Of a stretch of DNA of 15,885 nt, positions 1 to 6,394 are shown one piece after another (positions within the stretch are counted from its first letter, which is position 1; every line of letters starts with the position of its first letter). The stretch is from Desulfovibrio sp. GTDB lineage: Bacteria; Desulfobacterota; Desulfovibrionia; Desulfovibrionales; Desulfovibrionaceae. The stretch spans positions 1 through 15,885 of the forward strand of contig JAIWOE010000074.1 of NCBI GenBank assembly GCA_020217165.1. The letters run 5' to 3'. A program made the position numbers and the translations under genes. The notes under the pieces are model-generated. The model searched no databases. It had not been told where the DNA came from and saw only the letters and a list, made by a program, of their open reading frames with translations.

Positions 1-1
1 G

Positions 2-1246
2 GATCCCGCCGCCGCCGGCGTGGTGGTGGTGCTCACCTGCGCCGTCACGGCCCGGGCAGTGCAGTCCCTGCGTCGGGAACTGCCCAGGCTGCGCCGCAGC
101 GCTCCCCAGGCGCGGCACATCTGCGCCGGCTGCGTGCCCCAGGCCATCCCCGGAGAGCTCAAGGCCGCCGCCGAAGGGTGGGAGTTGTGGGACAAGGATC
201 GCAAGGCCGACCTGCTCCACCTCTTCGACACCTCCCCGGTGTCCATGCCCCACGGCAGGCCCGGACCTGCCTGGCCGCCCTTTGCCGTGGCCGGCAGCGA
301 GCGGGCCCGCGCCCTTTGCAAGATCCAGGACGGCTGCAACCAGGCCTGCGCCTTTTGCATCATCCCCAAGGCCCGGGGCGGACCGGTGAGCCGGCCCGAA
401 GCCGAGACCCTGGCGGAGATCCGCCGCCTCTTCGCCGCCGGCGCCCGGGAAGTGGTGCTCAGTGGCATCAACCTTGGCCAGTATGCCGGCGAATCCGGCG
501 ACTTGTGGGCCCTGCTGCGGCGCATCCAGGCAAGCCTGGGGCCGGAATGGCTCGGCCGAGGTCGCATCCGCCTCTCGTCCCTGGATCCGGCCCTGCTCAC
601 CCCCGCCGCCCTGGAGACCCTGGCCCAGTGCACCCTGGTCTGTCCGCACCTGCATCTTTCCCTGCAGTCCGGCAACGCCGGGGTGCTGGCCGCCATGGGC
701 CGCCGGCAATATTCCATCGACGAGGTGGTCCGCTGGGTGGAGGCCGCCCGGCGCATCCTTCCGGTGCTGGGCCTGGGGGCGGACCTGCTCACCGGCTTCC
801 CCGGCGAGGATGACGCCGCCTTTGCGGACACCCGGGATCTGTTCCAGCGTCTGCCCCTCACCTACGCCCATGTCTTCCCCTTCTCCCCCCGGCCGGGCAC
901 CCGGGCAGCCACCCTGCCCGGGCAGGTGCCGGTCTCCCGTCGTCTGGACCGAGCCCAGGCCCTGCGGGAGCTGGCCGCCGCACGCGCCCGGGCATTCGCC
1001 ACCAGCCTGCTGGACCAGCCCGCGCTTTTCATGGTGGTGGAACAGCAAGGCATGGACTCGATGGCCGGAATATGTGAATATGGCGTGCGATGCCGGCATC
1101 TGCTGCACCCTGGCGAACACGGCCGTGTTGCCCGCCGGGATCTGATCCCCGTTCGGCCCCTGGCCGTGGAAGAAGATGGTGATGGCTTGCTCGTCGCGGC
1201 TGCGTCGGGCATCTCCTCCCCCCCCTTTACCCCACACCCCCTATGA
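2..1246 (+). CDS. mtaB: tRNA methylthiotransferase, MtaB-like (5' end missing)
   Basis: Radical SAM methylthiotransferase, probably the type that adds a methylthio group to t6A37 of tRNA in the cytoplasm. The frame is open to the window edge and the first visible residues (DPAAAG, then VVVVLTCAVTARA) match the interior of the N-terminal MTTase domain, so the true start lies upstream. Cys in LTCAVT and in ICAGCVPQ would be ligands of the auxiliary cluster. The radical SAM CxxxCxxC motif (GCNQACAFC) has its Cys codons at 335, 347 and 356, followed by IIPKARG. LSLQSGN, LLTGFPGE and FSPRPGTRAA are also family-typical. A short TRAM-like C-terminal region follows. The TGA overlaps the next ATG (ATGA), suggesting translational coupling. 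A run of 8 C (1218-1225) lies just before the stop. MiaB is the main alternative; RimO is less likely. Confidence 0.88.
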   Translation, partial: DPAAAGVVVVLTCAVTARAVQSLRRELPRLRRSAPQARHICAGCVPQAIPGELKAAAEGWELWDKDRKADLLHLFDTSPVSMPHGRPGPAWPPFAVAGSERARALCKIQDGCNQACAFCIIPKARGGPVSRPEAETLAEIRRLFAAGAREVVLSGINLGQYAGESGDLWALLRRIQASLGPEWLGRGRIRLSSLDPALLTPAALETLAQCTLVCPHLHLSLQSGNAGVLAAMGRRQYSIDEVVRWVEAARRILPVLGLGADLLTGFPGEDDAAFADTRDLFQRLPLTYAHVFPFSPRPGTRAATLPGQVPVSRRLDRAQALRELAAARARAFATSLLDQPALFMVVEQQGMDSMAGICEYGVRCRHLLHPGEHGRVARRDLIPVRPLAVEEDGDGLLVAAASGISSPPFTPHPL

Positions 1247-1788
1247 AAAACACCTCGTTCTCCCTGCCTTGCGCCTTGTCTCTGCTGCTGTGCCTTGGCT
1301 TGCTGCTTTCGGCCTGCGCTGGCGAATCGCCTCCCTCGCCCAGCGCCTCAGGCCACGCGGGAGAGCCCGCGCTGCAAGCCGCTCCCGCATCGCCTGCACC
1401 AACCACACCCACTACACCCACTGGCCAGGGCAGCCAGCCGCGGGATCTGTTCGAAGCCTTCAAGGAAACACCCCCCGAATTCAGCGCCCTCCTGGGCAAC
1501 CCTGCCCAGCCCACCCTGCCGGACCTCAGCAGCGCCACCAAGGTTGGCGTTCAGCCGGACCAGGACTTCCTGCCCACGGTGCCGGGCCCCGAAACCACCA
1601 TCACGGCCTATCAGCTCGGCAACGTCGGCATTCTGGTGTTCAGCCTGCCCAACGGGAAGGTCTATGCCTTTACCCTGCGCAAGGTGGATACGGGGGAGGA
1701 GCGGTCGTACTATGACAAGGAAGGCGACGGCATCTTCGAGCAGCAGGGCGACACCGGCCACGTGGATGAAAAGGCCTATGGCTACTAA
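1243..1788 (+). CDS. Predicted lipoprotein of unknown function
   Basis: I do not recognise the family. The 181-residue product begins with a classic lipoprotein signal: basic start (MKN), a hydrophobic stretch to about residue 22 and lipobox LSAC with the acylated Cys at 25. The residue after Cys is Ala, which by the E. coli Lol rule would favour the outer membrane. A Pro/Thr/Ala-rich linker (about 28-65) leads to a small mature domain with FEAFKETPPEF, a section rich in beta-type residues (TAYQLGNVGILVF, KVYAFTLRKVD) and an acidic end (YYDKEGDGIFEQQGD). It starts inside the stop of mtaB and its stop at 1786-1788 lies inside the next gene, so it is embedded in a housekeeping operon. Codon use resembles its neighbours. 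It is a confident gene; function unknown. Confidence 0.85.
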   Translation: MKNTSFSLPCALSLLLCLGLLLSACAGESPPSPSASGHAGEPALQAAPASPAPTTPTTPTGQGSQPRDLFEAFKETPPEFSALLGNPAQPTLPDLSSATKVGVQPDQDFLPTVPGPETTITAYQLGNVGILVFSLPNGKVYAFTLRKVDTGEERSYYDKEGDGIFEQQGDTGHVDEKAYGY

Positions 1789-2695
1789 CGCCCCCCAGGG
1801 CCTGCGCAGCATGACCGGCTACGGCCGGCATCAGGACCCCGCAGACACCGCCCGACCCTTCCGCCAGGAATGGGAGGTGCGCAGCGTCAACTCCCGGCAC
1901 CTGGACTGCAAATGGCGGCTGCCGCACATGGTGCGCTCCCTGGAGCCGGCCCTGGAAAAAGTCCTGCGCCGCGTGGCCTCCCGCGGGCGCATTGAACTGA
2001 CCCTGCACCTCAGCGTGGAGGATCCAGCCTTCCTGGGCATGCGCCTCAATCGCCCCGTGGCCCTGGCCATGCTGGAGGAAATCACCTCCCTGGCCCGCTC
2101 CCAGGGGCACACCTTCACGCCGGATTATTCCCGCCTGCTGCACCTGCCCGCCTGCTGGGACGAAGACCGTGCCGCGGGCAATCCCGTGCTGCAGCAGGCC
2201 CTGGAGGAGGGGCTGGCCGCCGCCCTGGCCTCCTGGAACGACTCCCGCCTGCAGGAAGGCGCCGTGCTGGCCGCGGACATCACCCAGCGTGTGGCCCTCA
2301 TCCGGCAGGTGGCCGTGGAACTGGCCGGGCTCACCCCGCAGGTGGTGGCCCAGAAGCAGCAGGCCCTGAGCGAGCGCCTCTCCCAATGCCTGGCCCAGTG
2401 CACACCTCCCGGCGTGCTGGACGAGGCCCGCTTTACCCAGGAAGCCGCCCTGCTGGCCGACCGCCTGGATGTGAGCGAAGAGCTAACCCGCCTGGGCGCG
2501 CACCTGGACCTGCTGGAGCAACTGCTGGCCCAGGGTGGCGAAATTGGCAAAAAGCTGGACTTCACGCTGCAGGAAGCTTTTCGGGAAATCAATACCCTGG
2601 GCAACAAATCCCAGCACGTGGCCGTGTCCCGCCTGGCCGTGACGGTCAAGGCGGAGCTGGAAAAATGTCGCGAGCAGGTTCAGAACATTGAATAA
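1778..2695 (+). CDS. yicC: YicC-family endoribonuclease
   Basis: YicC proteins are stress-linked endoribonucleases acting in the cytoplasm on RNA; E. coli YicC is tied to small-RNA turnover. The predicted 305 residues are slightly longer than the usual 285-295. The family signature LRSMTGYGR is at residues 9-17, VNSRHLDCKWRLP follows, and the C-terminal block GKKLDFTLQEAFREINTLGNKS plus the Ala/Val/Lys/Glu-rich closing helix are both present. The ATG at 1778 is chosen because it gives the short N-terminal lead seen in the family and overlaps the end of the lipoprotein gene by 11 bases; an ATG at 1811 would cut off the conserved RS. AAAAGG lies just upstream as a weak ribosome site. Position between a tRNA-modification gene and remA/gmk fits the yicC-remA-gmk grouping known from Firmicutes and deltaproteobacteria. 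Confidence 0.93.
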   Translation: MATNAPQGLRSMTGYGRHQDPADTARPFRQEWEVRSVNSRHLDCKWRLPHMVRSLEPALEKVLRRVASRGRIELTLHLSVEDPAFLGMRLNRPVALAMLEEITSLARSQGHTFTPDYSRLLHLPACWDEDRAAGNPVLQQALEEGLAAALASWNDSRLQEGAVLAADITQRVALIRQVAVELAGLTPQVVAQKQQALSERLSQCLAQCTPPGVLDEARFTQEAALLADRLDVSEELTRLGAHLDLLEQLLAQGGEIGKKLDFTLQEAFREINTLGNKSQHVAVSRLAVTVKAELEKCREQVQNIE

Positions 2696-2724
2696 GTTGA
2701 GACCGTTCAGGATTGTGTTTTCCC

Positions 2725-3069
2725 ATGCAGCGCCCCAAACTGCTTAACATCGGCTTTGGCAACTTCATCGTGTCCACCCGGGTGGTGGCCATCGTCTCGC
2801 CTTCCTCCTCGCCCATGCGCCGCCTGCGCGAGGATGCGCGCCAGGAGGGCCGACTCATCGACGCCACCCAGGGCCGCAAGACTCGATCCATCATCGTCAC
2901 GGATTCCAATCATTTGATTCTTTCGGCCATTCAGGCCGAGACCGTGGGCCAGCGATTCATGCTCATGGAAGACCCCCAGGCCGCCAAGCGGACGGAACAG
3001 GCCGGCGGCATGGAGCCAACCCTGCTGGAAGAAACCCCCGAATACGACGACGCCGACGACGATCTCTAA
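2725..3069 (+). CDS. remA: RemA-like DNA-binding regulator (DUF370)
   Basis: RemA/DUF370 proteins assemble into rings and bind DNA; in Bacillus RemA activates biofilm-matrix and osmoprotection genes. In Gram-negatives the role is essentially unstudied. This 114-residue copy keeps the core almost unchanged: LLNIGFGN (6-13), STRVVAIV (17-24), [12 protein letters not shown] (27-38), [20 protein letters not shown] (44-63) and [13 protein letters not shown]. Bacillus RemA is nearer 90 residues; here a tail of about 25 residues ends in a highly acidic stretch ([13 protein letters not shown]). The start is the ATG at 2725, which gives the canonical MQ(x)KLLNIGFGN opening. An upstream TTG at 2713 is in frame but leaves no room for a ribosome site; AGGA at 2709-2712 is 12 bases from the ATG, which is rather long. 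It sits 29 bases after yicC and 20 before gmk, so it is probably cotranscribed. Confidence 0.93.
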   Translation: MQRPKLLNIGFGNFIVSTRVVAIVSPSSSPMRRLREDARQEGRLIDATQGRKTRSIIVTDSNHLILSAIQAETVGQRFMLMEDPQAAKRTEQAGGMEPTLLEETPEYDDADDDL

Positions 3070-3089
3070 ATCCCCACGGAGAATTCCCC

Positions 3090-3713
3090 ATGCAGCACAC
3101 GGACCGCCCTGGCCTGGCGTTGGTCATTTCCGCCCCGTCCGGCGCCGGCAAGACCACCCTGGTGCAGCGGCTCACCGCCGAGTTTCCCCGCTTCAGCTAC
3201 TCCATCTCCTGTACCACCCGCGCCCCCAGGGAGGGCGAGGTGCACGGACGGGACTATTTCTTCCTCAGCCGCGAAGAGTTTCGCGCCCGGGTGGAAGAAG
3301 GGTACTTTGCCGAATGGGCCGAGGTGCACGGCAACCTTTACGGCACGCCCCTGGCCGGCGTCTGCAAGCAGTTGCAGGAAGGGCGGGACTTGCTCTTTGA
3401 CATCGACGTCCAAGGCGCCCTGCAACTCAAGCCCTGGTTGCGGTCCTTCCACCTGTTCATCCTGCCGCCGGACCTGGCCACCCTGCGCCGCCGGCTGGAG
3501 CAACGCGGCAAGGACACCCCCGACATCATCGAGCAGCGGCTGCAAAACGCCATGGAGGAAATCCGCCTGGCCCACCGCTTTGATTGCCAGCTGATCAATG
3601 ATGATCTGGAAACCGCCTGGCAACAACTGCGGGCCCTGTACCTGTACCTGGACATGCAGCACAAAAATTCGCCGGACTTTGCCCGCGTGCTGCTGGAAGG
3701 CGGCCGGCTGTGA
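3090..3713 (+). CDS. gmk: Guanylate kinase
   Basis: Phosphorylates GMP to GDP with ATP, in the cytoplasm, an essential step of purine supply and of recycling GMP. The 207 residues match the family length. The P-loop SAPSGAGKTT lies at residues 14-23. The GMP-binding region CTTRAPREGEVHGRDYFF follows, then GNLYGTP and the DIDVQGA strand, and the lid region RLEQRGKDTPDIIEQRLQNAMEEI. The ATG at 3090 has a good ribosome site (GGAGA at 3079-3083, 6 bases away). The stop overlaps the GTG of pyrF (GTGA). In many bacteria rpoZ follows gmk; here pyrF takes that place. Confidence 0.97.
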   Translation: MQHTDRPGLALVISAPSGAGKTTLVQRLTAEFPRFSYSISCTTRAPREGEVHGRDYFFLSREEFRARVEEGYFAEWAEVHGNLYGTPLAGVCKQLQEGRDLLFDIDVQGALQLKPWLRSFHLFILPPDLATLRRRLEQRGKDTPDIIEQRLQNAMEEIRLAHRFDCQLINDDLETAWQQLRALYLYLDMQHKNSPDFARVLLEGGRL

Positions 3714-4438
3714 GCCAGGGCACCGCGCCCGCGGCGTTGATTACGGCCCTGGATGTGGATTCCCAGGCCGCCGCCGTGGCCCTGGCCCGGCAGACCATCC
3801 CAGCCAGCCCCTGGGTCAAGGTGGGCCTGGAGCTGTTTGCCGCGGCCTCGCCGGCGGTGGTCTCCACCTTGGCAGGGCACGGCGCCCGGGTGTTTCTGGA
3901 TCTGAAATTCTTCGATATCCCGGCCACGGTGCGTGCCGCCGTGCGCGAGGCCGGCCGCCTTGGCGCGGCCATGACCACCCTGCACGCCCTGGGCGGGGAG
4001 CGCATGGCCGCCGCCGCCCTGGAAGGCCGCCATGCCTCCGGGGCCAACACTCTGCTGGTGGCCGTGACCCTGCTCACCAGCATGACCGGCCAGGACCTGG
4101 CCTGGCTGACCCCCCATGCCCCTGGCCACGAGGCCGAACTGGTGATCCACATGGCCCGGCAGGCCAAGGCCTGGGGCCTGGATGGCGTGGTCTGCTCCCC
4201 GTGGGAGGCCGCCCAAGTCAAGGCTGCCTGCGGGGCCGGGTTCAAGGTGGTCACCCCGGGCATCCGCCCGCAAGACGCCGGCGAAGACGACCAGCGCCGC
4301 ACGGCCACCCCTGCGGCGGCGGTGGCGGCGGGTGCGGATTTCCTGGTGGTGGGCCGGCCCATCCGCATGGCGGCGTCTCCCGCGGCGGCGGCAGCGGCCA
4401 TGGTCCTGGAAATCCAGGCAGCCCAAGACGTCAAGTAA
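3710..4438 (+). CDS. pyrF: Orotidine-5'-phosphate decarboxylase
   Basis: Last step of de novo UMP synthesis: OMP to UMP plus CO2, in the cytoplasm. The 242 residues fit the short bacterial type. LITALDVDS (10-18) supplies the first Asp, WVKVGLELF (35-43) the ligand Lys, and DLKFFDIPAT carries the catalytic Asp64, Lys66 and Asp69 of the DxKxxDI motif. The phosphate-binding end TPGIRP and DFLVVGRPI are intact. GTG at 3710 overlaps the gmk stop by four bases, so it is probably translated by coupling. After its stop there is no clear hairpin terminator before the next gene, so partial read-through into the TPR-HDOD-recJ group is possible. Confidence 0.96.
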   Translation: MSQGTAPAALITALDVDSQAAAVALARQTIPASPWVKVGLELFAAASPAVVSTLAGHGARVFLDLKFFDIPATVRAAVREAGRLGAAMTTLHALGGERMAAAALEGRHASGANTLLVAVTLLTSMTGQDLAWLTPHAPGHEAELVIHMARQAKAWGLDGVVCSPWEAAQVKAACGAGFKVVTPGIRPQDAGEDDQRRTATPAAAVAAGADFLVVGRPIRMAASPAAAAAAMVLEIQAAQDVK

Positions 4439-4534
4439 CCCCTCCCCAGACAATTCCGGCCTGCCCTCCCATCGCATGCCTTTCGATGCCGCCGGCGTTC
4501 CATCACTGGCGTTTCATAACAAGTTGTAGTATCT

Positions 4535-4568
4535 CACTCGGAGGATCACTTTGAGGGCACTGTGAGGG
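4535..4568 (+). repeat. Three tandem Shine-Dalgarno-like repeats before the TPR gene
   Basis: Three head-to-tail copies lie directly upstream of the GTG at 4575: CACTCGGAGGAT (4535-4546), CACTTTGAGGG (4547-4557) and CACTGTGAGGG (4558-4568). The second and third differ at one base. Each carries a purine block able to pair with the end of 16S rRNA; only the third is correctly spaced for the GTG. The rest of the 136-base gap after pyrF (4439-4534) shows no convincing promoter or terminator. Confidence 0.7.
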
Positions 4569-4574
4569 AGTTCA

Positions 4575-5471
4575 GTGACAGCGGATCAAGACAACACATC
4601 CAGGCCTTCCGCCCCTTCAGCCGAGTTGCCAGAGGCTGCTTCCGGGGAACGCCACACCGCCCCGGCATCCCTGTCGCGCGATGCAGCGCGCCCTGCTGGC
4701 GGTGCAGATTCGCGCGATCGCATCCGGGGCATCTTCTCCACCCAGGCCATCCAAAAGGTGGGCACCGGCACCACGGTGCGGCGGACCATTCAGAAATCCT
4801 TCTGGATGTGCGTGGAGCAGCCTGACGAGAGCATTGAGATCCAGCCCCTCAACTCCAATTGCGTCCCTTCCGGGCCGCGACGCATCATCACCAAGGATGA
4901 ACTGCTGCAGAAATTCTCGCCGGAACCGGAGTTCTACATCAACTCCGTGTACCCGGCCATGCAGGAGCTCAACAATAACATCAGCCAGGGCGAGGAGCAT
5001 CGCCAAAAAGGCGAATACCTCAGCGCCGAGCACCGGTTCCAGAAAGCCCTGGCCGTGGACGTGAACAACGTCCGCGCCAATTTCGGCCTGGGCCTGACCT
5101 ATCTGGAACGCGGGGAAGTGGACAAGGCGGACAACATTTTCGACCGCCTGGTGCGACTGGACGCCGCCTTTGCGCCGGAGCACAAACACCTCTTCAATGA
5201 ATTCGGGATCAACCTGCGCAAAAACAAGATGTATGACCAGGCCCTGAGCTATTACAGCAGGGCCCTGTCCCTCTCCAAGGGCGACGAACACCTGCATTAC
5301 AACATCGCCCGGGCCCATTTTGAAAAGAGCCAGCTTGCCGAGGCTGCCTCGCACCTGGACATAGCCTTGACCATGAATCCCGGCCTTGAAGCGGCCAGGA
5401 AATTCAAGGATTGGCTGCAGTCCAAGGGCCTTTTGCCCCAGGCTGGCACGGCCCCGCAGACCGCCACCTGA
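4575..5471 (+). CDS. Tetratricopeptide-repeat protein
   Basis: A 298-residue soluble protein with no signal peptide, probably a protein-protein scaffold. Residues 1-48 are Ala/Pro/Ser-rich and look disordered. Residues 50-80 form a distinct segment (RGIFSTQAIQKVGTG, then TVRRTIQKSFW) that resembles Desulfovibrio TPR proteins of unknown role. Residues 104-135 are a linker, followed by about four TPR units: near 136-168 (EHRQKGEYLSAEHRFQKALA), 170-202 (ANFGLGLTYLERGEVDKADN), 206-236 (EFGINLRKNKMYDQALSYYS) and 240-270 (HYNIARAHFEKSQLAEAASH). The end is Pro/Thr-rich. The start is GTG at 4575, with GAGGG a few bases upstream inside the last tandem repeat. The next gene begins 20 bases after the stop, so it is likely cotranscribed with the HDOD protein. 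Partner unknown. Confidence 0.88.
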   Translation: MTADQDNTSRPSAPSAELPEAASGERHTAPASLSRDAARPAGGADSRDRIRGIFSTQAIQKVGTGTTVRRTIQKSFWMCVEQPDESIEIQPLNSNCVPSGPRRIITKDELLQKFSPEPEFYINSVYPAMQELNNNISQGEEHRQKGEYLSAEHRFQKALAVDVNNVRANFGLGLTYLERGEVDKADNIFDRLVRLDAAFAPEHKHLFNEFGINLRKNKMYDQALSYYSRALSLSKGDEHLHYNIARAHFEKSQLAEAASHLDIALTMNPGLEAARKFKDWLQSKGLLPQAGTAPQTAT

Positions 5472-5491
5472 ACGCCGCCGGGGGGACGGCC

Positions 5492-6394
5492 ATGAACCAG
5501 ACACGATACCAACGCGGCCAGGAATTTCTGGCCTTTCTGCCCAGCATTGGTCAGGAATTGCCCTACTCCATGACGCTGCTGCGTGACCTGTTCGACATGA
5601 CCAGCGACAAGAGCCTAGCCTCCATGCCCGAAGTGGCCCGCACCCTGGGGCAGGACCAGGGCCTCACGGCCAAGGTGCTGGCCATGGCCAATTCCGCGTT
5701 CTATGGCCTGCAGGCCAAGGTGGCCACCCTGCCGCGGGCCCTGGCCCTGCTGGGCGTGCGCGAAATCCGACAGCTGGTGCTGGTGCTGGGGGTACAGTCC
5801 ATCTGCTCCCGCCGCACCCTGCCCCACGCCTTTGACCTGCACGGCTACTGGAAGCATCAGCTCCAGGTGGCCGCCATCTGCAAGGAGCTGGGCCATCTGG
5901 TCCATTCGGCCAAAGGGACCCAGGGGGCTGGCCTGGATCTGGATTTGCTCTACACGTCCGGCCTGCTGCATGACCTTGGCAAACTGCTCACCGCCTTGCA
6001 CCGCCCCCAGGACTGGGAAGCCATTGAGCACCTGCGCCAGGCCGAGGGCCTGCCCTCCTATGCCGCGGAAGACCGGCACTGGGGGCTGGAGCATGGCGTG
6101 GTTGGTGCAATTACCTTGAATTCTTGGAATATTCCACCAGAACTTACGGAGCCGGTCAACTGGCACCATGTGCCGGAACTGGCCAAGGAATGGCAGCCCC
6201 AGGCCACCATCCTGTGTCTGGCCGATGCCCTGTGCCATGCCCTGGAGCAGGATGACACCGAGCCGACCCAGCCCGCGCCCCATGTGGCCGCCTGCCTCTC
6301 CCGCCTGGCTCTGGACCTGGCTCCCACCTGGGCCCTGGCCAGGGAACACTTCCACGACGAACGCCTTGAGGAGATGGCATCGCTGCTGCAATGA
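5492..6394 (+). CDS. HDOD-domain signalling protein
   Basis: HDOD proteins are HD-related regulators used in signalling, chemotaxis and DNA-damage or cell-cycle control; most lack enzyme activity. The 300-residue product is a single HDOD domain. PEVARTLGQDQGLTAKVLAM and ANSAFYGL are the typical N-terminal half, then ATLPRALALLGVREIRQLVL. GLLHDLGKLL has an intact His160-Asp161 pair, and LEHGVVGA and NWHH follow, so some metal-binding residues remain. The ATG at 5492 is preferred because upstream in-frame sequence overlaps the end of the TPR gene; its ribosome site (GGGGGGAC) is weak. The stop overlaps the ATG of recJ (ATGA). Codons at about 6103-6150 are unusually A/T-rich for this region. Confidence 0.9.
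   Translation: MNQTRYQRGQEFLAFLPSIGQELPYSMTLLRDLFDMTSDKSLASMPEVARTLGQDQGLTAKVLAMANSAFYGLQAKVATLPRALALLGVREIRQLVLVLGVQSICSRRTLPHAFDLHGYWKHQLQVAAICKELGHLVHSAKGTQGAGLDLDLLYTSGLLHDLGKLLTALHRPQDWEAIEHLRQAEGLPSYAAEDRHWGLEHGVVGAITLNSWNIPPELTEPVNWHHVPELAKEWQPQATILCLADALCHALEQDDTEPTQPAPHVAACLSRLALDLAPTWALAREHFHDERLEEMASLLQ

Noticed and set aside
1..6. BamHI site GGATCC exactly at the window start
   Set aside because: Probably chance or the way the window was cut; it has no biological meaning that can be supported.
3338..4477. Long open frame on the minus strand opposite gmk and pyrF
   Set aside because: Both genes on the plus strand are certain; the antisense product is Gly/His/Gln-rich low complexity, as expected from GC-rich codon bias.
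4617..5504. Minus-strand open frame opposite the TPR gene
   Set aside because: The TPR pattern fits the plus strand; no ribosome site or motif supports the other.
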